NCBI RefSeq assembly: GCF_015706575.1
Contig: NW_024037059.1
Coordinates: 32,932,129-32,996,128 of the forward strand
Direction of reading: 5' to 3'
From: Patiria miniata
Lineage: Eukaryota; Echinodermata; Asteroidea; Valvatida; Asterinidae
Length of the DNA stretch: 64,000 nucleotides
The notes beneath the pieces were generated by a model. The model was not told the origin of the DNA, made no database searches, and saw nothing but the letters and a program-made list of their open reading frames with translations. Position numbers and translations under genes: made by a program. Each line of letters opens with the position of its first letter. The stretch's first letter is position 1. This document shows, piece after piece, positions 23,542 to 34,789 of the stretch.

Positions 23542-23698
23542 CAAAAATGGAGAAGTCAACTCGAAACTCGAAAAGTCAACTCGAAACTCAAAAACTTAAC
23601 TCGAAACTCGAAAAGTCAACTCGAAACTCGAAAAGTCAACTCAAAACTCGAAAAGTCAACTCGAAACTCGAAAACTTAACTCGAACTCGAAAAGTGAT
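23542..23698 (+). repeat. 20-bp minisatellite array 2
   Basis: About eight units of AACTCGAAACTCGAAAAGTC type, the reverse complement of array 1. It abuts the left edge of the Penelope-like region. Confidence 0.9.
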
Positions 23699-23952
23699 GA
23701 GGCCAATCAAGATCTGCTTATGTTCGTCGACAATGAAATACCGTGTGGACAATGCCAGCCGCCCCCTCCGCCTCCACCTCCATCCCGTCCGAGAAGGCCA
23801 GAGAGACAAGAAAGAGACGGGCACATCAGGCTCACTACGGACGCTCTTTGGGTGGTACAGCGTGCCAAAGTCGAAGTAGTCCGCCTGGCCGTTTCCAGCC
23901 TCACGGGGGTGGGCGACGCAGATAGTTCACCTATCCAACTTACAAACCAAAC

Positions 23953-23968
23953 GGCTCTTTTCAAAGCC
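23953..23968 (+). other. Histone-type 3' stem-loop look-alike
   Basis: GGCTCTTTTCAAAGCC with 5' flank CCAAAC and 3' flank ACCA closely matches the replication-dependent histone mRNA 3' stem-loop (six-base stem, TTTC loop); one stem position is C-A. About 14 bases further is AAAAGAGATT, like the purine-rich histone downstream element. A 60-codon basic frame (23743-23925) stops 28 bases upstream but is not recognisable as any histone. Could be chance or a captured histone 3' end. Confidence 0.45.
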
Positions 23969-24136
23969 ACCAAAACTTCACAAAAGAGATTAGAGCTTTC
24001 ATGTCTGATTAAAAAAAACTCCTATGTTCTATCCCTTTTACTTTTCTTCTACCTCTTCTCCTACTCTTTTACTATCACTTCTCCTTCCCCCTTGCAATCT
24101 ACAAAAATATTGAAAGGCCTATTCTCCTTTGTTTGA

Positions 24137-24658
24137 AGAGTCTAAAAAGTACGATAGAACAATCCACTTATCTACTTGCGAGCATTCTATTGTCACTCAT
24201 TTTGTTTAATTCCTCTCATAGAATAAATAGTGCGAGTCTGGACTAGCCCCTTTCCACAGTACAAGAATAAATAAAGATGACGGGCTGCTCCTCACTCCAT
24301 CCATGTATTAAAACACAATGTCAGAAATCTAAATCTACACGCAATGATGGTAATTGAATTAAAGCCGAAACAACTTATCGCTTCCCTCCCCACCTTATGT
24401 CAACCTTCTTCACCCCCCCCCCCACGCCCGCCCGGCTGTTTCTTTTGCGCTTGATTTCACACGTCTTGCAGTGACTTTGCACCCCGTCTTGCACATGCGC
24501 TGTACCCCTTACCTCGTCCCAGCTCCCACATATAAGTTGCTGGCATGCCACTAAAACCAAAACCACAATCTCCACGCTCTCTTGCAGACCTCACTCAGTC
24601 AATACTTATTGAACACAAGTTTACATTGAGTCTGCGTGAGCATGGCGAGGAGACTTAA
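24137..24658 (+). other. 5' non-coding part of the Penelope-like region
   Basis: Pyrimidine-rich with a C-run near 24413 and a possible TATA-like CATATAAG near 24529. An ATG at 24642 starts a short basic frame that stops at the codon ending 24722; it is one frame off the RT frame, suggesting a small indel near the A-run. Confidence 0.4.
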
Positions 24659-26026
24659 TAAAAGCCAAAAAATAACAAAACGAATGCAGCCAAGAATAGA
24701 TCTGTCCAATCTCGCCAAATAAGCAAAAAGCACAAGAAATGGGCGAAGACGATCTCTCTTGAGCTGAAAGCTAAACAGAGTATGCCCTATGTTAAGAATC
24801 TCTCGGACTCTCAGCTCTCTAACATTGAACTGATTGCTCTAGGCAGGGGTTTGAATTTTATACCCACCCCTAGAAAACCAAAAAGGTCCACCATCCTTCG
24901 CCATTCCCAATCATTTTTCAGAAAAATGAGATTAGGTCTAAAAATGGCAGGGAGAGTGAGACCTTCAAATTCGCATCCTTTCAAATTGCCCTCCACTTGG
25001 AATCCCCAACCTACCTTCAACCTTAATCTAGAATCATACATTGAAGGTACTTTGGAGGAATTATCCAAGTTGGAAATAAAAAATGTAAAATCTAACATAT
25101 CAAAAGCGGAACGCATCGCTCTGACCGGCATTATGCAAAGACGAGACATAGTCATTAAACCATTCGATAAAGGCCGCGGTGTATGTGTTTTAAACAGACA
25201 AGACTATATACATGAGGGGCTACGACAATTATCAGGCCCACATTATGAAGAGATTGATAGGGATTTGACTGGGGAAACCGTGCAACAGGTCGCTCAAGCC
25301 ATACGCAGACTTCACATTGATGGAGTAATATCCAAAAAAACATTTGAGTTTCTCAACCGTGACAACCACGACATCAAAACTCCTTGCCTCTACCTCTTAC
25401 CGAAAGTTCACAAAGAAGCACCCAAAGAAACGCGGTTTGTGGGGAGGCCTATTATTAGTGGTTGCGGAGGTCCGACTCAATCAATTTCAAAATACATAGA
25501 CTATTTTCTGCTTCCGATTGTCAAACAACAAAGCACATATACACGCGATTCCGGGCATGTGCTTGAAAAACTAAACAACGTGACATTGAAGCAGGATAGC
25601 CTATTGATCACATTGGATATTGTGTCCATGTATACGAATTGCCCACAAGATGAGGCAATTGAATCAGTCTGCGATGCACTTGAAGTTGCCGATAACAGTC
25701 TGTACGCAATACCCAAACCTACAAGAGAACACGCTCGCTGTCTCCTGGAACTTATCATGCATCGAAACATATTTGAATTCAATGGAAAGTTCTTCAGACA
25801 GAAAATTGGCGTGGCTATGGGAAGCGAATGCAGTCCAGAAATATGCGATATAACCCTGTTCAAATATGAACAAGAAATTATTCTCCCATACAATCCTTCA
25901 ATTGTGAGTTACATGAGATACAGGGACGACGTCTTAATGATATTTAACGGTAACGAAGACCAAGCCGGTGACCTCGTCCATACTCTAAACCAAATTCATC
26001 CCACGCTCAAGTTCACGTCAGAGTAG
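24659..26026 (+). pseudogene. Penelope-like reverse transcriptase, N-terminal part (interrupted)
   Basis: The frame is open from 24659; the first in-frame Met is at 24782, but a lysine-rich segment upstream is probably also coding. Recognisable RT landmarks in order: LYLLPKVHK, FVGRPIISGCGGPTQSISKY, LLITLDIVSMYTN, GVAMGSECSPE and MRYRDDVLMIF, where YRDD is the catalytic box. The spacing and the LLPKVHK and RPIISG motifs are diagnostic of Penelope-like elements. The final codons read to SE and then TAG, which is not native: the stop is the first three bases of the inserted hAT-type element at 26024. After the insertion the frame resumes without loss at 28391. Function when intact: target-primed reverse transcription. 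Confidence 0.9.
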
Positions 26027-28382
26027 GGCTGTGCCGAATATTCGGATATTCGGTTATTCGATCGATAAACGAATATTCGAATATTTATTTTCGAATAGGA
26101 ATATTCGGTGGTGATATGCAATGAAATAAAAAGGTGAAAAAACTTTTTTTTTAACAACAAAAGTGTATTCTCAAAGTTAAGTTTCAAGTTGCTGCCAAAA
26201 AAACCCATAAAAGTAGCTTGTATATATGCCAAGCAATAATGCCATACATATATTACTTCTGCTTTGGGAGTGCTTGCAGTAAAGCCAACCCATTTTTTTA
26301 ACGCCGGACTGCAACACCAATCGCTGATGCTTCCGACAAGATAAACAATATATTTTGTCTTTCATGTCTTCACAAAACACTTCCTGACACCTTTTCATAT
26401 CAAACTTCTAGCATGAGTAGTAACGTTTCCGTTGTCCGTATTTTTGTTTGTTGTTGTCCTACTTACAATCCCTACTTTCAAAAGAAAACCGCCGCTGTTT
26501 TTCCCCGATGCGATCCTGGCAAGTTTCCCCGCGCGTTGGTGTTACATGTACATGTGTGCAGCATAGGAAAATGCAGCGTGGCAATGGAGAGGAGCACGTG
26601 TTAATTTGCCCACGTGCGCAGTGGGAGGGGCTTACTGGATCGGCTATTGACATCGCGAAAATGGCATGCCAACATCGATGTAGAAGACCTCTGCAATCTC
26701 ATGCAAAGAACTTGATTTCTTTTTTCTGTGTGGGCCTTTGTATTTTCCGTTTTCATGTACTTATTTTAAGGGACGTACTGCTCGCACAGGGTCGCACAAG
26801 AAGCGGAACATTACACTGATACAGCGAAGCCAATTCCCCCCAAAGTTTTCCATCGCCTGTTCAATCGTGTCGAATGCACGTGGTTATAGGGAATCGCCTT
26901 GCACGCAGTATGCTGCTCACAGCACGTGGCGGTGTTGTAGAAAACTTGTCATGAACCCCATCATTACATTAAAACGTTTTGAAAACCTTGGTTCATTTAC
27001 GTTACGGACTCTGGGATTTTTCTAAAAGAATTTCTTGTTTACTTTTAGGGGTAAATTTATTATGGCTGTTAGATGTTCGCCCCAATGCCTCCGTAATTAT
27101 ATACATGTACATGTACAAAATAATCTAGTTCTCTCAACTGATCAGAGCACCCTTTTATCGAACACATTTTCGTTCGCTGTCCGTCAGCTTTGTTCGCTGG
27201 GTTAGTCTGCTAATTGCACCCAATATTTGCACAAATAAAACATACATAAACACTTCAAAAACTAGTTCAGCAATTATACTTTCAGTAATAATAGCGGGAA
27301 CCTCTGGCTTATGTCCTCCAAGTGGAGCAAAACGCAAGAAAAAGGGCAGACAACAGAGAGGATTTCAAACTCAAAAGAGCTCTCATTTATTTCGCCAGAC
27401 AGACTTTGCGGTCAACTCACCGCACCGTGCCCCTGATTCCCAGCATAGAAAACCACAGCTAGACAAAATGTATCAAAATGTTGCAAGTTGGAATATCCAA
27501 ACCTTTTAGTGGCCTATTTGTTAGAAAGTTATCTCCAGAGCACGCACTTAGCCAGACAAAAGAACCGGGTCAGCGCACCTGTGCCCTAATTAGCCCGCCA
27601 ACAATGCGCCCGCCGGAGCTCGGCTGGCGATTTTTTTTTTTTTTTGCTGAAATGTCACCTTCGTGTTTTGGATACACGGCTTATAATACATCCCCTGTGG
27701 GCAAACAAGGAAATACTGCTTTGCACGTGTCAAGCTAAGGCGTGTGTATGCCGCGCCCACGCCCATTATTTGCATAAACTTAAATATGCATTTACAATTC
27801 AAAGACCCATATTTCATTGAATAAAGATATTAAATATCATAGGTTTTTTTCTTGGAGTTTTTGGTTGTTGAGAATAAGTTTATTTAAAATGATATAAAAT
27901 CATTTCCTCAATTCTTGGTGACAAAAGTGCGAGTTATTATTATAAAAGTGATTTTTTTATCATCAATACTGTGACTAGGAAGTACACCGTTTTGTAGACT
28001 TCAAGAAGCTTCCAGTAATAGATATGCTCGGTTCCTGTTTGCGAGTTAAGGGTTGGAGAGTCACAATAGCTGACGCCACCCGCCGTGTTTGGGGTTCACG
28101 GCTTAATACGTCCCCCATGCAAACAAGGAATCCGTCACTCTAGCTTCTCTGGTTATTGTTAATCTTTAAATTACTGACGACTGAAGAACAACTGATTGTT
28201 GTCAAATACCTGACTTACCTGTGAAGAAATCATGCATGACGTGCGCACGTACGTTGACTACATGTTCATGTATGGCATATTTTTGCTTTTGAGGTAATTT
28301 GGAATGGCCAAATAACCGAATATTCGAATATTCGATCGATTGGAAGGTCGAATATTCAATTATTCGAATTGACTCAGCCCTA
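26024..28382. mobile_element. hAT-type non-autonomous DNA transposon inside the retroelement
   Basis: Termini TAGGGCTGTGCCGAATATTC and (reverse complement) TAGGGCTGAGTCAATTCG, with subterminal GAATATTCG palindromes at both ends. It is flanked by a perfect 8-bp direct repeat CGTCAGAG (26016-26023 and 28383-28390), the hAT target size. The 2.36-kb interior has no transposase-like frame. A CACGGCTTA...CAAACAAGGAA motif appears twice (near 27676 and 28098), and 26690-26830 faintly resembles 5815-5930, so the interior is itself repeat-derived. Confidence 0.9.
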
Positions 28383-29008
28383 CGTCAGAGATTTCAAACA
28401 GTCAAGTCACCTTCCTCGACCTTGTCATCTACAAAGGCGAACGGTTCAAAAAAGAAGGGAAACTGGATAATCGAGTAGCAACCAAAAAAACTGATACCTT
28501 TCAGTATCTTGCTCGAGATTCTGCCCACCCTGAGTCAGTGTTTGGCGGTTTGATTAAGGGAGAAATAATGAGATATGACCGTATATGCACACACTCAAAA
28601 GAATTTAAGGAGAAGGTTGAATTCTTCAAAGACAAACTACAAAAACGCGGATACAACCAAGAAGATTTAGCCCTTCTTCCCCAAAAAGGCGAAACTCGCG
28701 TGAACTCTAAAAAGCGTGCAAAAACCGAAAAGAATATCCCGCTGGTCTTTGTTTTACCCTACAACCCACAAATTAAACACCCAGCTCTTAAGCAGGCCCT
28801 TCTGAAACACTGGAATCTGATCAGCGATAATGACTTTCTTAGTTCACTCTTTGCGACCCAACCCATCCTGGCATACAAACGACAAAAAAACATAAAAGAT
28901 GGCCTGGTCCGATCAAGGATTAACCCATCTCCACCATCCAACCAAGAAAAAAACTTGGATGAGGAGAACGTTCAAATCCTTTTGGAACTTCTTGAAGAAC
29001 AGAACTAA
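28383..29008 (+). pseudogene. Penelope-like reverse transcriptase, C-terminal part
   Basis: After the second copy of the target duplication the RT frame resumes: ISNSQVTFLDLVIYKGERF, then FQYLARDSAHPESV, EIMRYDRICTHSKEF and RGYNQEDL, all typical of the RT thumb of Penelope-like and related enzymes. The last third has IPLVFVLPYNPQI and RQKNIKDGLVRSRI. The frame ends LLELLEEQN at 29008 without the C-x-x-C and GIY-YIG domain that canonical Penelopes carry after the DGLVRS-like segment. The element may be endonuclease-deficient or of a lineage with an N-terminal endonuclease; none is visible upstream. The coding frame has no other lesion. Confidence 0.88.
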
Positions 29009-30417
29009 CATAATGGTCATTTAGGCATGGATTTCGAAATAAAAATTAAAAATAAGGAATCCACTTAGTCTGATCATTACAAGAAAAGCTAACGCGTAAA
29101 ATATTCTTTACCATCATTAGCAATAAAGTAAATACGTACAAAAGAATTAAACAAAGGGTGACTGATGAAGTGCGTAAAAAGGGCACAGAAAATATGCTCT
29201 GTTTCCCCCGACACACAAAAAAGAAAAACAGGTGGGACGGCATATTATCACCGGTATAAATCAAAACATTAAGTGAACTAGAAACAAAAACCACATGTAC
29301 ACAAACCAGTCCTTGCATCGCCTAAACACCGGATGAGTTTTTTTGAAACTCCCGCTCTCCGGTTATCACCAATCTAATGGGCCCGCTGGCAAGGTATGTG
29401 TTGACAAGCTATAACCCACCCATCACGGCAACCCAGCAGTGGAACTGATTTTACTCCCTATATGCGTATTGAATTTCCAAAAAAGGAAAAAAAACCTTAA
29501 CAAATACGCTCTAGGCAGTTTAGTCATATAACTACACAGGTATCCATACCAGTGCTTGTAAGTCTTAAATAAACGAAAATCTTCCCTAGCTGGTTGCAAA
29601 CACAATGTTTTTCAAAAAAAAGATTCATCAGCTCGCAGAGCCCCTCGTACTCCAATGTTCTCATACATCCCATAAAAAGAAAAGAATGAGGAACGGCCCT
29701 GCTGATGCTGATAGCAAATCCCATCCCCCTCCCATGTTTTAAACCCTAATTCACGGCGGCAACTTTCTTGGAATGACCTTGGAACTTTCCAACAAGTTAT
29801 TAATATCAACAGATTATTCCCTGAATTTTGCTTGCACAAAACCGGTTCTTCCTTGCTATTTTCCTAGCCAGAAAACCACTTCTTTTTAAGAAAACACAAG
29901 TCAGATAAAAACTTAACTATTAAACACATTGATATCCCCTCCCCCGACCACCCGGTCGGCGGTCGAAGAGGCGTGCATTTGTATCTTTGGAATCGAACCT
30001 AGACTCCAAATGATCCATGTCAGCGGACAAAAACACTACGTTATTAAGTCACATGTGGAGTAGGAGACCAATCAAATTACCATACGGCTGCGCATCCAAT
30101 GCATGACTATTAACAAATCTCCTGCCTATCGCACTCTGTATACGAAACCTCAGATTAAGTCAGGGTTTGAGACATACAACAAGAATGGTATAAAAGCGAT
30201 AGTTTGAGACTTACAGCCTCATATCTCCAGACAAGCTCCAAACATAAGATGGACAATCTATTAGATCTCGTCTGCCTTCCCACCCCCGGCTCAAGAAACG
30301 ATGAGAAAACACAAGTCTGATAAAAACTTAAATGCATGGTGGCGGCCAAACTCCATTCCATATAACTTAAAATGTAGTGGCGACATGTATGATTACGCCT
30401 CTTCCTATTAAACACAA
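29009..30417 (+). other. 3' non-coding part of the Penelope-like region
   Basis: No long open frame. The phrase GAAAACACAAGTCAGATAAAAACTTAA occurs near 29890 and, slightly changed, near 30305, giving an internal direct repeat of about 30 bp some 415 bp apart. Whether this reflects a Penelope pseudo-LTR is unknown. Confidence 0.4.
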
Positions 30418-31194
30418 AACTTAACTCGAAATTTGAAAAGTCAACTCGAAACTCGAAAGGCAACTCAAAACTCGAAAAGTCAACTCGAAACTCGAAAACT
30501 TAACTCGAAACTCGAAAAGTCAACTCGAAGCTGGAAAACTCAACTCGAAACTCGAAAAGTTCACTCGAAACTCGAAAAGTCAACTCGAAACTCGAAAAGT
30601 CAACTCGAAACTCGAAAAGTTAACTCGAAACTCGAAAAGTCAACTCGAAACTCGAAAAGTCAACTCGAAACTCGAAAAGTCAACTCGAAACTCGAAAAGT
30701 CAACTCGAAACTCGAAAACTTAACTCGAAACTCGAAAAACAAACTTGAAACTCGCAAACTTAACTCGAAACTCGAAAAGTCAACTCGAAACTCGAAAAGT
30801 CAACTCGAAACTCGAAAAAGTCAACTCGAAACTCGAAAACTTAACTCGAAACTCGAAAACTTAACTCGAAACTCAAAAAACAAACTTGAAACTCGCAAAC
30901 TTAACTCGAAACTCGAAAAGTCAACTCGAAACTCGAAAAGTCAACTCGAAACTCGAAAAAGTCAACTCGAAACTCGAAAACTTAACTCGAAACTCGAAAA
31001 ACCAACTTGAAACTGGAAAAGTCAACTCGAAACTGGAAAAGTCCACTCGAAACTTGAAATGTCAACTCGAAACCCGAAACTCAAAAATTCGACTCGAAAC
31101 TCGAAAACTTAACTCGAAACTCGAAAAGTCAACTCGAAACTCGAAAACTTAACTCGAAACTCGAAAACTTAACTCGAAACTCGAAACTCGAAGA
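30418..31194 (+). repeat. 20-bp minisatellite array 3
   Basis: About 38 units of AACTCGAAACTCGAAAAGTC and AACTCGAAACTCGAAAACTT type. A block marked by CAAACTTGAAACTCGCAAAC recurs 141 bp apart (30740, 30881), again seven units. The right edge CGAAGAAAAG is the complement of the left edge of array 1. Its 88-96 residue open frames (SKLEKSTRN repeats) are by-products of the 60-bp reading periodicity, not a gene. Confidence 0.95.
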
Positions 31195-34096
31195 AAAGAA
31201 ACCCTCTATTTTCTTCTGGTTCATGAGGAGTTTAATGTAATAAAATATTGGTAATATGGATTGTTCAGTACCCCCAAACAGTCATAACCTCAGAATGTGA
31301 CTGATATATCCATAAATGCCTTGAGGCTTGACCAATGGGTGCCTTTTCAGCTATTTATTTTATGATGATTGCTGCATAAACCCCAAAGAATTGTTTTAAC
31401 TCGTTAAATTAAATTGTATCTTTTGTGACAGCTCAAGTTACACAATAACTTCAGGTGGCAGTTTCACTATATAATGCACATATGCCTCACCACTCGATAC
31501 ATGTATGTGGTATTAGACCCTCAGGTACAAATAAAAATGGCAGCATCAAGCATATGTTTCCAAGGTGTCGTGTTCACCAATTTGTTATCTTTTCCCCAAT
31601 GAGCTGCGATGGAAATGACCCCTCTCCGATGTACAGTAAACAACCATCAAACGCTGGTCAAAGGGAACTATATGAAGTACCCATCAGTATTGGAACGCTG
31701 GTGGAGAAAGCAGGGATTGTGAAGTTCTACCGAGGTGCATATTATACAGGCCTATTTCTTCAACTTATTTAAACAGTCCTGAATCTTTCAATGTCAATAT
31801 AATTTTACAAACACCCCTTGAAACACACTGCATGAAGTTTATAGTCTTAAGCACAAATTTACTGTTTGAATCGTTACTGTTTAAACAGTCTGATTTTATG
31901 TCTGGATATGCTATGATTATATCTGTTATGTTTACAGTTATCATCACCAGTCATTTATTTTGTGCTTTTCCATTCAGATAAAAAGTCTTGTGTGGAAAGT
32001 ACAGTGAAAAAGGTATAGCCTCACCAAAACAATTGGGTATTAGCCCTACACTTGCTCTTACCGTAGACGCAATGGATGGTCCAATAATAATTGCAACTTT
32101 CTATTAAAGGCATTACTGTCAGAAAAGGCATTACTGCAGACCAAAGGCTATAATAGTCAGAAATTGTATCATCTTCTGAAGGGTGATTATGTTGCACTTA
32201 GCGAGAACAGAATTCGACTCATTATCATGAGTTAGAAAAGACTGAAATTTACCAACAATCACACAACTCGATTCACCAACAATGTTGATTTGTGTTAGGC
32301 CTATACCAGCTTTATTTTGAAGACGTTGAGCTATAATTTACATTTGTGCTTATTATTATTAGTTTTATATGCAAATTTAGGAACCATGGGTTGTAATATA
32401 GCATAAAATTGTTCGGTTTTCGGCAAAGTTGTACACAAAATCTCCTTACCCATTTAAGGTTAATAACAATTTTGCTTGGTTGTCCAAAAAGTTTACATTG
32501 TTTTTTTTTTAGTTAGCAAATTTAGCCAGTAGAAAGAATGTTGTTTTTAAACGTGCATTTTAAATATGTGCATTTCAAATTTTGCTCAATTTGCTAAAAT
32601 TGCCATGACGTGTTTGTATTTCTTGAGACTGGTATACATTGTGTTAAGTTGATCTGCTCTGCAAGACTGGGCATTACATCTAATATGCAAAATTTTAAAA
32701 GTTAGTCATAAAAAAATGTTGGATTGTTCTCATCACAAGCTTCATTTGGATGTGCACCCTGTAAAATTTAGCATCAAATCATTGTTTTGGGTGGGGTTTT
32801 TTTAGAGACAACCAATTAATTACAGCAATAAAACACTGAAATTGTTCGTCAGTTGAAAAAATTAAAGTAATTTCTTGAATTACACAGGGAGAGCAACTTC
32901 TGTAATAATATAGGTTTTCCCAGCCAATTTCTGCAAAAACACATTCATTTTCAATAGAGAGACATTCAGATTGGAGCAGATTTTTCAGTTTTCGTTCATA
33001 CTGGGGTTTCTTCTTCTCTGTTGCATTCAATGTTGTTTTCATGCACACCATGATTTTCGTTTTGCCATTCAGGTTCGTTTCATTTATAGGCATTCAAGAC
33101 TACATTTTCACCACTGCTATTCAAGTGTAATTTCTAATGTCACTTTCCAATTGATGCAATCAGAGTAAAAGTCTTTGAAGAGTACAGGATCTTATATTGG
33201 CATGAGGTATTCTGTTGCGTTTAGAGTCAATCTGAGTGTTCAATATGGATTATTCGAGTAGGGATTTCTATCTTTCTTTCACTGAATGATATTCTTGTTC
33301 CATAATCATAGTCTTGATTTGAATAATTCCTCTGTATCATTATTCTGTTATTTGTGTTTATGCCTGTCTCTCTGAGACATATGAAACCAAGGCAGGATTT
33401 TTGTTCTGGCTTTTTTGGATTTTTGTTCTGGCTTTTTTTTTATTGTGATTGTGTGTACACTGTACAGGTACTGTTAATTATTTCAGTGTGTAATAATATG
33501 GACAACTTCAAGTTAAAAGTTGACGAAGATTTGAAGAAACAAATGTAGGGTCAATGTTATAGCATTATACATGAATAACTAAATACAAATCAAGTAACAC
33601 ATACCACAGAAACAGATTTAAATGCGACATGTGAAAATGTTTGCCAAAATGTCTGCTTACATTGAATTCTTGATCAATTTCTTTCTAGGCCCTTTGACAA
33701 ATTTGAATGAACGGAACATGTATCGAAAGACTGTTCAAATAATGAAACTGAATGACTCCTTTTGATGTTTAAAAGCTCAAGGCAGCATTCGATTTAAAAG
33801 CAAATTTGAAATGGCTTTCGTGTTAATAATCTGAATGATTTCTTTTTAAGAAAATTGGGAAAACCTATACGTGCACATGTTTGTTTACAATGTATGCATA
33901 GGTTTGTCTATGGTGTAAATAGAGGATTTTCTACTGTTCTTTATCATCGATCTTTTACTTCTCCCACTGGTTTTGTACACGTCTTTGATTGGACTCCTGT
34001 CCTCAATTACTCAATGCTACTCCTCATGTATGTCCTCGATTTTACATTATAAACATGTGCATGTTTGTGTGTATACTCCAGATAATATTAACGTAC
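31195..34096. other. Intron 2, proximal part
   Basis: AT-rich intron next to the first SRCR exon. Frames at 31455-31772 (+) and 32779-33093 (-) are open for about 100 codons but show no recognisable domain and no supporting splice pair; either could hide an exon. A repeat phrase AGTCCTGAATC...ATAATTTT near 31775 recurs near 49057. Confidence 0.45.
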
Positions 34097-34231
34097 CTAG
34101 TTGCCTGCAAGCAGTAGATGCATCCTCATGTGTCCATCCGTCGTAACACACTGTCCTCCAAGCCCCAGCATGCTGTATCATCAATTTGCCTTCAAAGGTT
34201 CGATCACTTCCAACCAGTTGAAGGTCATTCT
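34097..34231 (-). CDS. SRCR domain, first half
   Basis: Acceptor ACATGTAG lies above 34231; the alternative AG two bases on would create an immediate stop, which fixes the start. The donor is CTAG|GTACGT below 34097. Both junctions are phase 1 and the 45 codons begin ENDLQLVGSDRTFEGKL and end AGAWRTVCYDGWTHEDASTA then CRQLG. LVGS, EG-L, W-T-VC-DGW and A-x-x-A-CRQLG are classic SRCR N-terminal motifs. The remainder of the domain is 18.3 kb away at 15583-15762, across an intron packed with transposons. It follows the signal-peptide exon directly in frame, so SRCR is the N-terminal module of the mature protein. Confidence 0.9.
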
Positions 34232-34789
34232 CTACATGTATAAATACAAAAAAAGGTCATTGTGATGTTGAAAGGGCACATTGAGCACTGCAACAGATCA
34301 GCAGTGTTGCAAAGGTGTTTTTTTTCCCACCAGTCGCCTGGCCTCCGTAAAATCAAAAAGCGGGAAAAGGGTGGGGAGGGGGGGGGGGGGGGTTAAGAAG
34401 GACTCCATGCATGGACATCAGTTTCCTATGAAGACGCAGTTCAAACCGGATGATCATGGGTACTATTGGACAATAGGTGACACTCTTCATGCATGGTGGC
34501 ACAACGATCACAGGATGCTTAAAACCACAGGACTCATTTGCAGCCAGCCAAAACGTAACTGACGAAATTATTGTTGAAAAGCAAACTCGGTCCAAAGATA
34601 GTATTGGGACTAAACACCCTGTGAAATTATTCGTTCTGGCAAGTTTCCATTTTGAAGAAAAAAATGAAAGAAGGCAATTCCAATGATGCGTCTTAAGTCG
34701 CATAGTAGTTTGTTTTTAATTCAGCGAGGTACGCGCAAGCGATCCATTGGATACCCATTTTCATTGTTGTCCCATTGGATGCCTACTAT
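34232..34789. other. Intron 1, distal part
   Basis: G-run near 34377-34392; otherwise no recognised element. Confidence 0.5.

Larger units (their letters stand above)
23699..30417 (+). mobile_element. Penelope-like retroelement, interrupted by a hAT-type element
   Basis: Sequence between minisatellite arrays 2 and 3, both in the same orientation, as if the element had inserted into one array. It has a GC-richer leader (23700-24650), a reverse transcriptase reading frame in two parts (24659-26023 and 28391-29008) and about 1.4 kb of non-coding 3' sequence. Removing 26024-28382 and one target duplication leaves about 4.35 kb. Exact ends and target duplication are not determined; boundaries are taken from the minisatellite edges. 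No C-terminal GIY-YIG endonuclease follows the RT. Confidence 0.75.

Noticed and set aside
23743..23925. Basic 60-codon frame upstream of the histone-type stem-loop as a histone
   Set aside because: Arg-rich but matches no core or linker histone motif I know.
30433..31152. Lys/Ser/Arg-rich open frames (SKLEKSTRN repeats)
   Set aside because: They arise because three 20-bp minisatellite units make 60 bp, keeping a frame open; no start context, splice sites or non-repeat sequence.
32779..33093. 104-codon minus frame in intron 2
   Set aside because: No domain recognised and no matching-phase splice signals; kept only as a note because it is on the host gene's strand.
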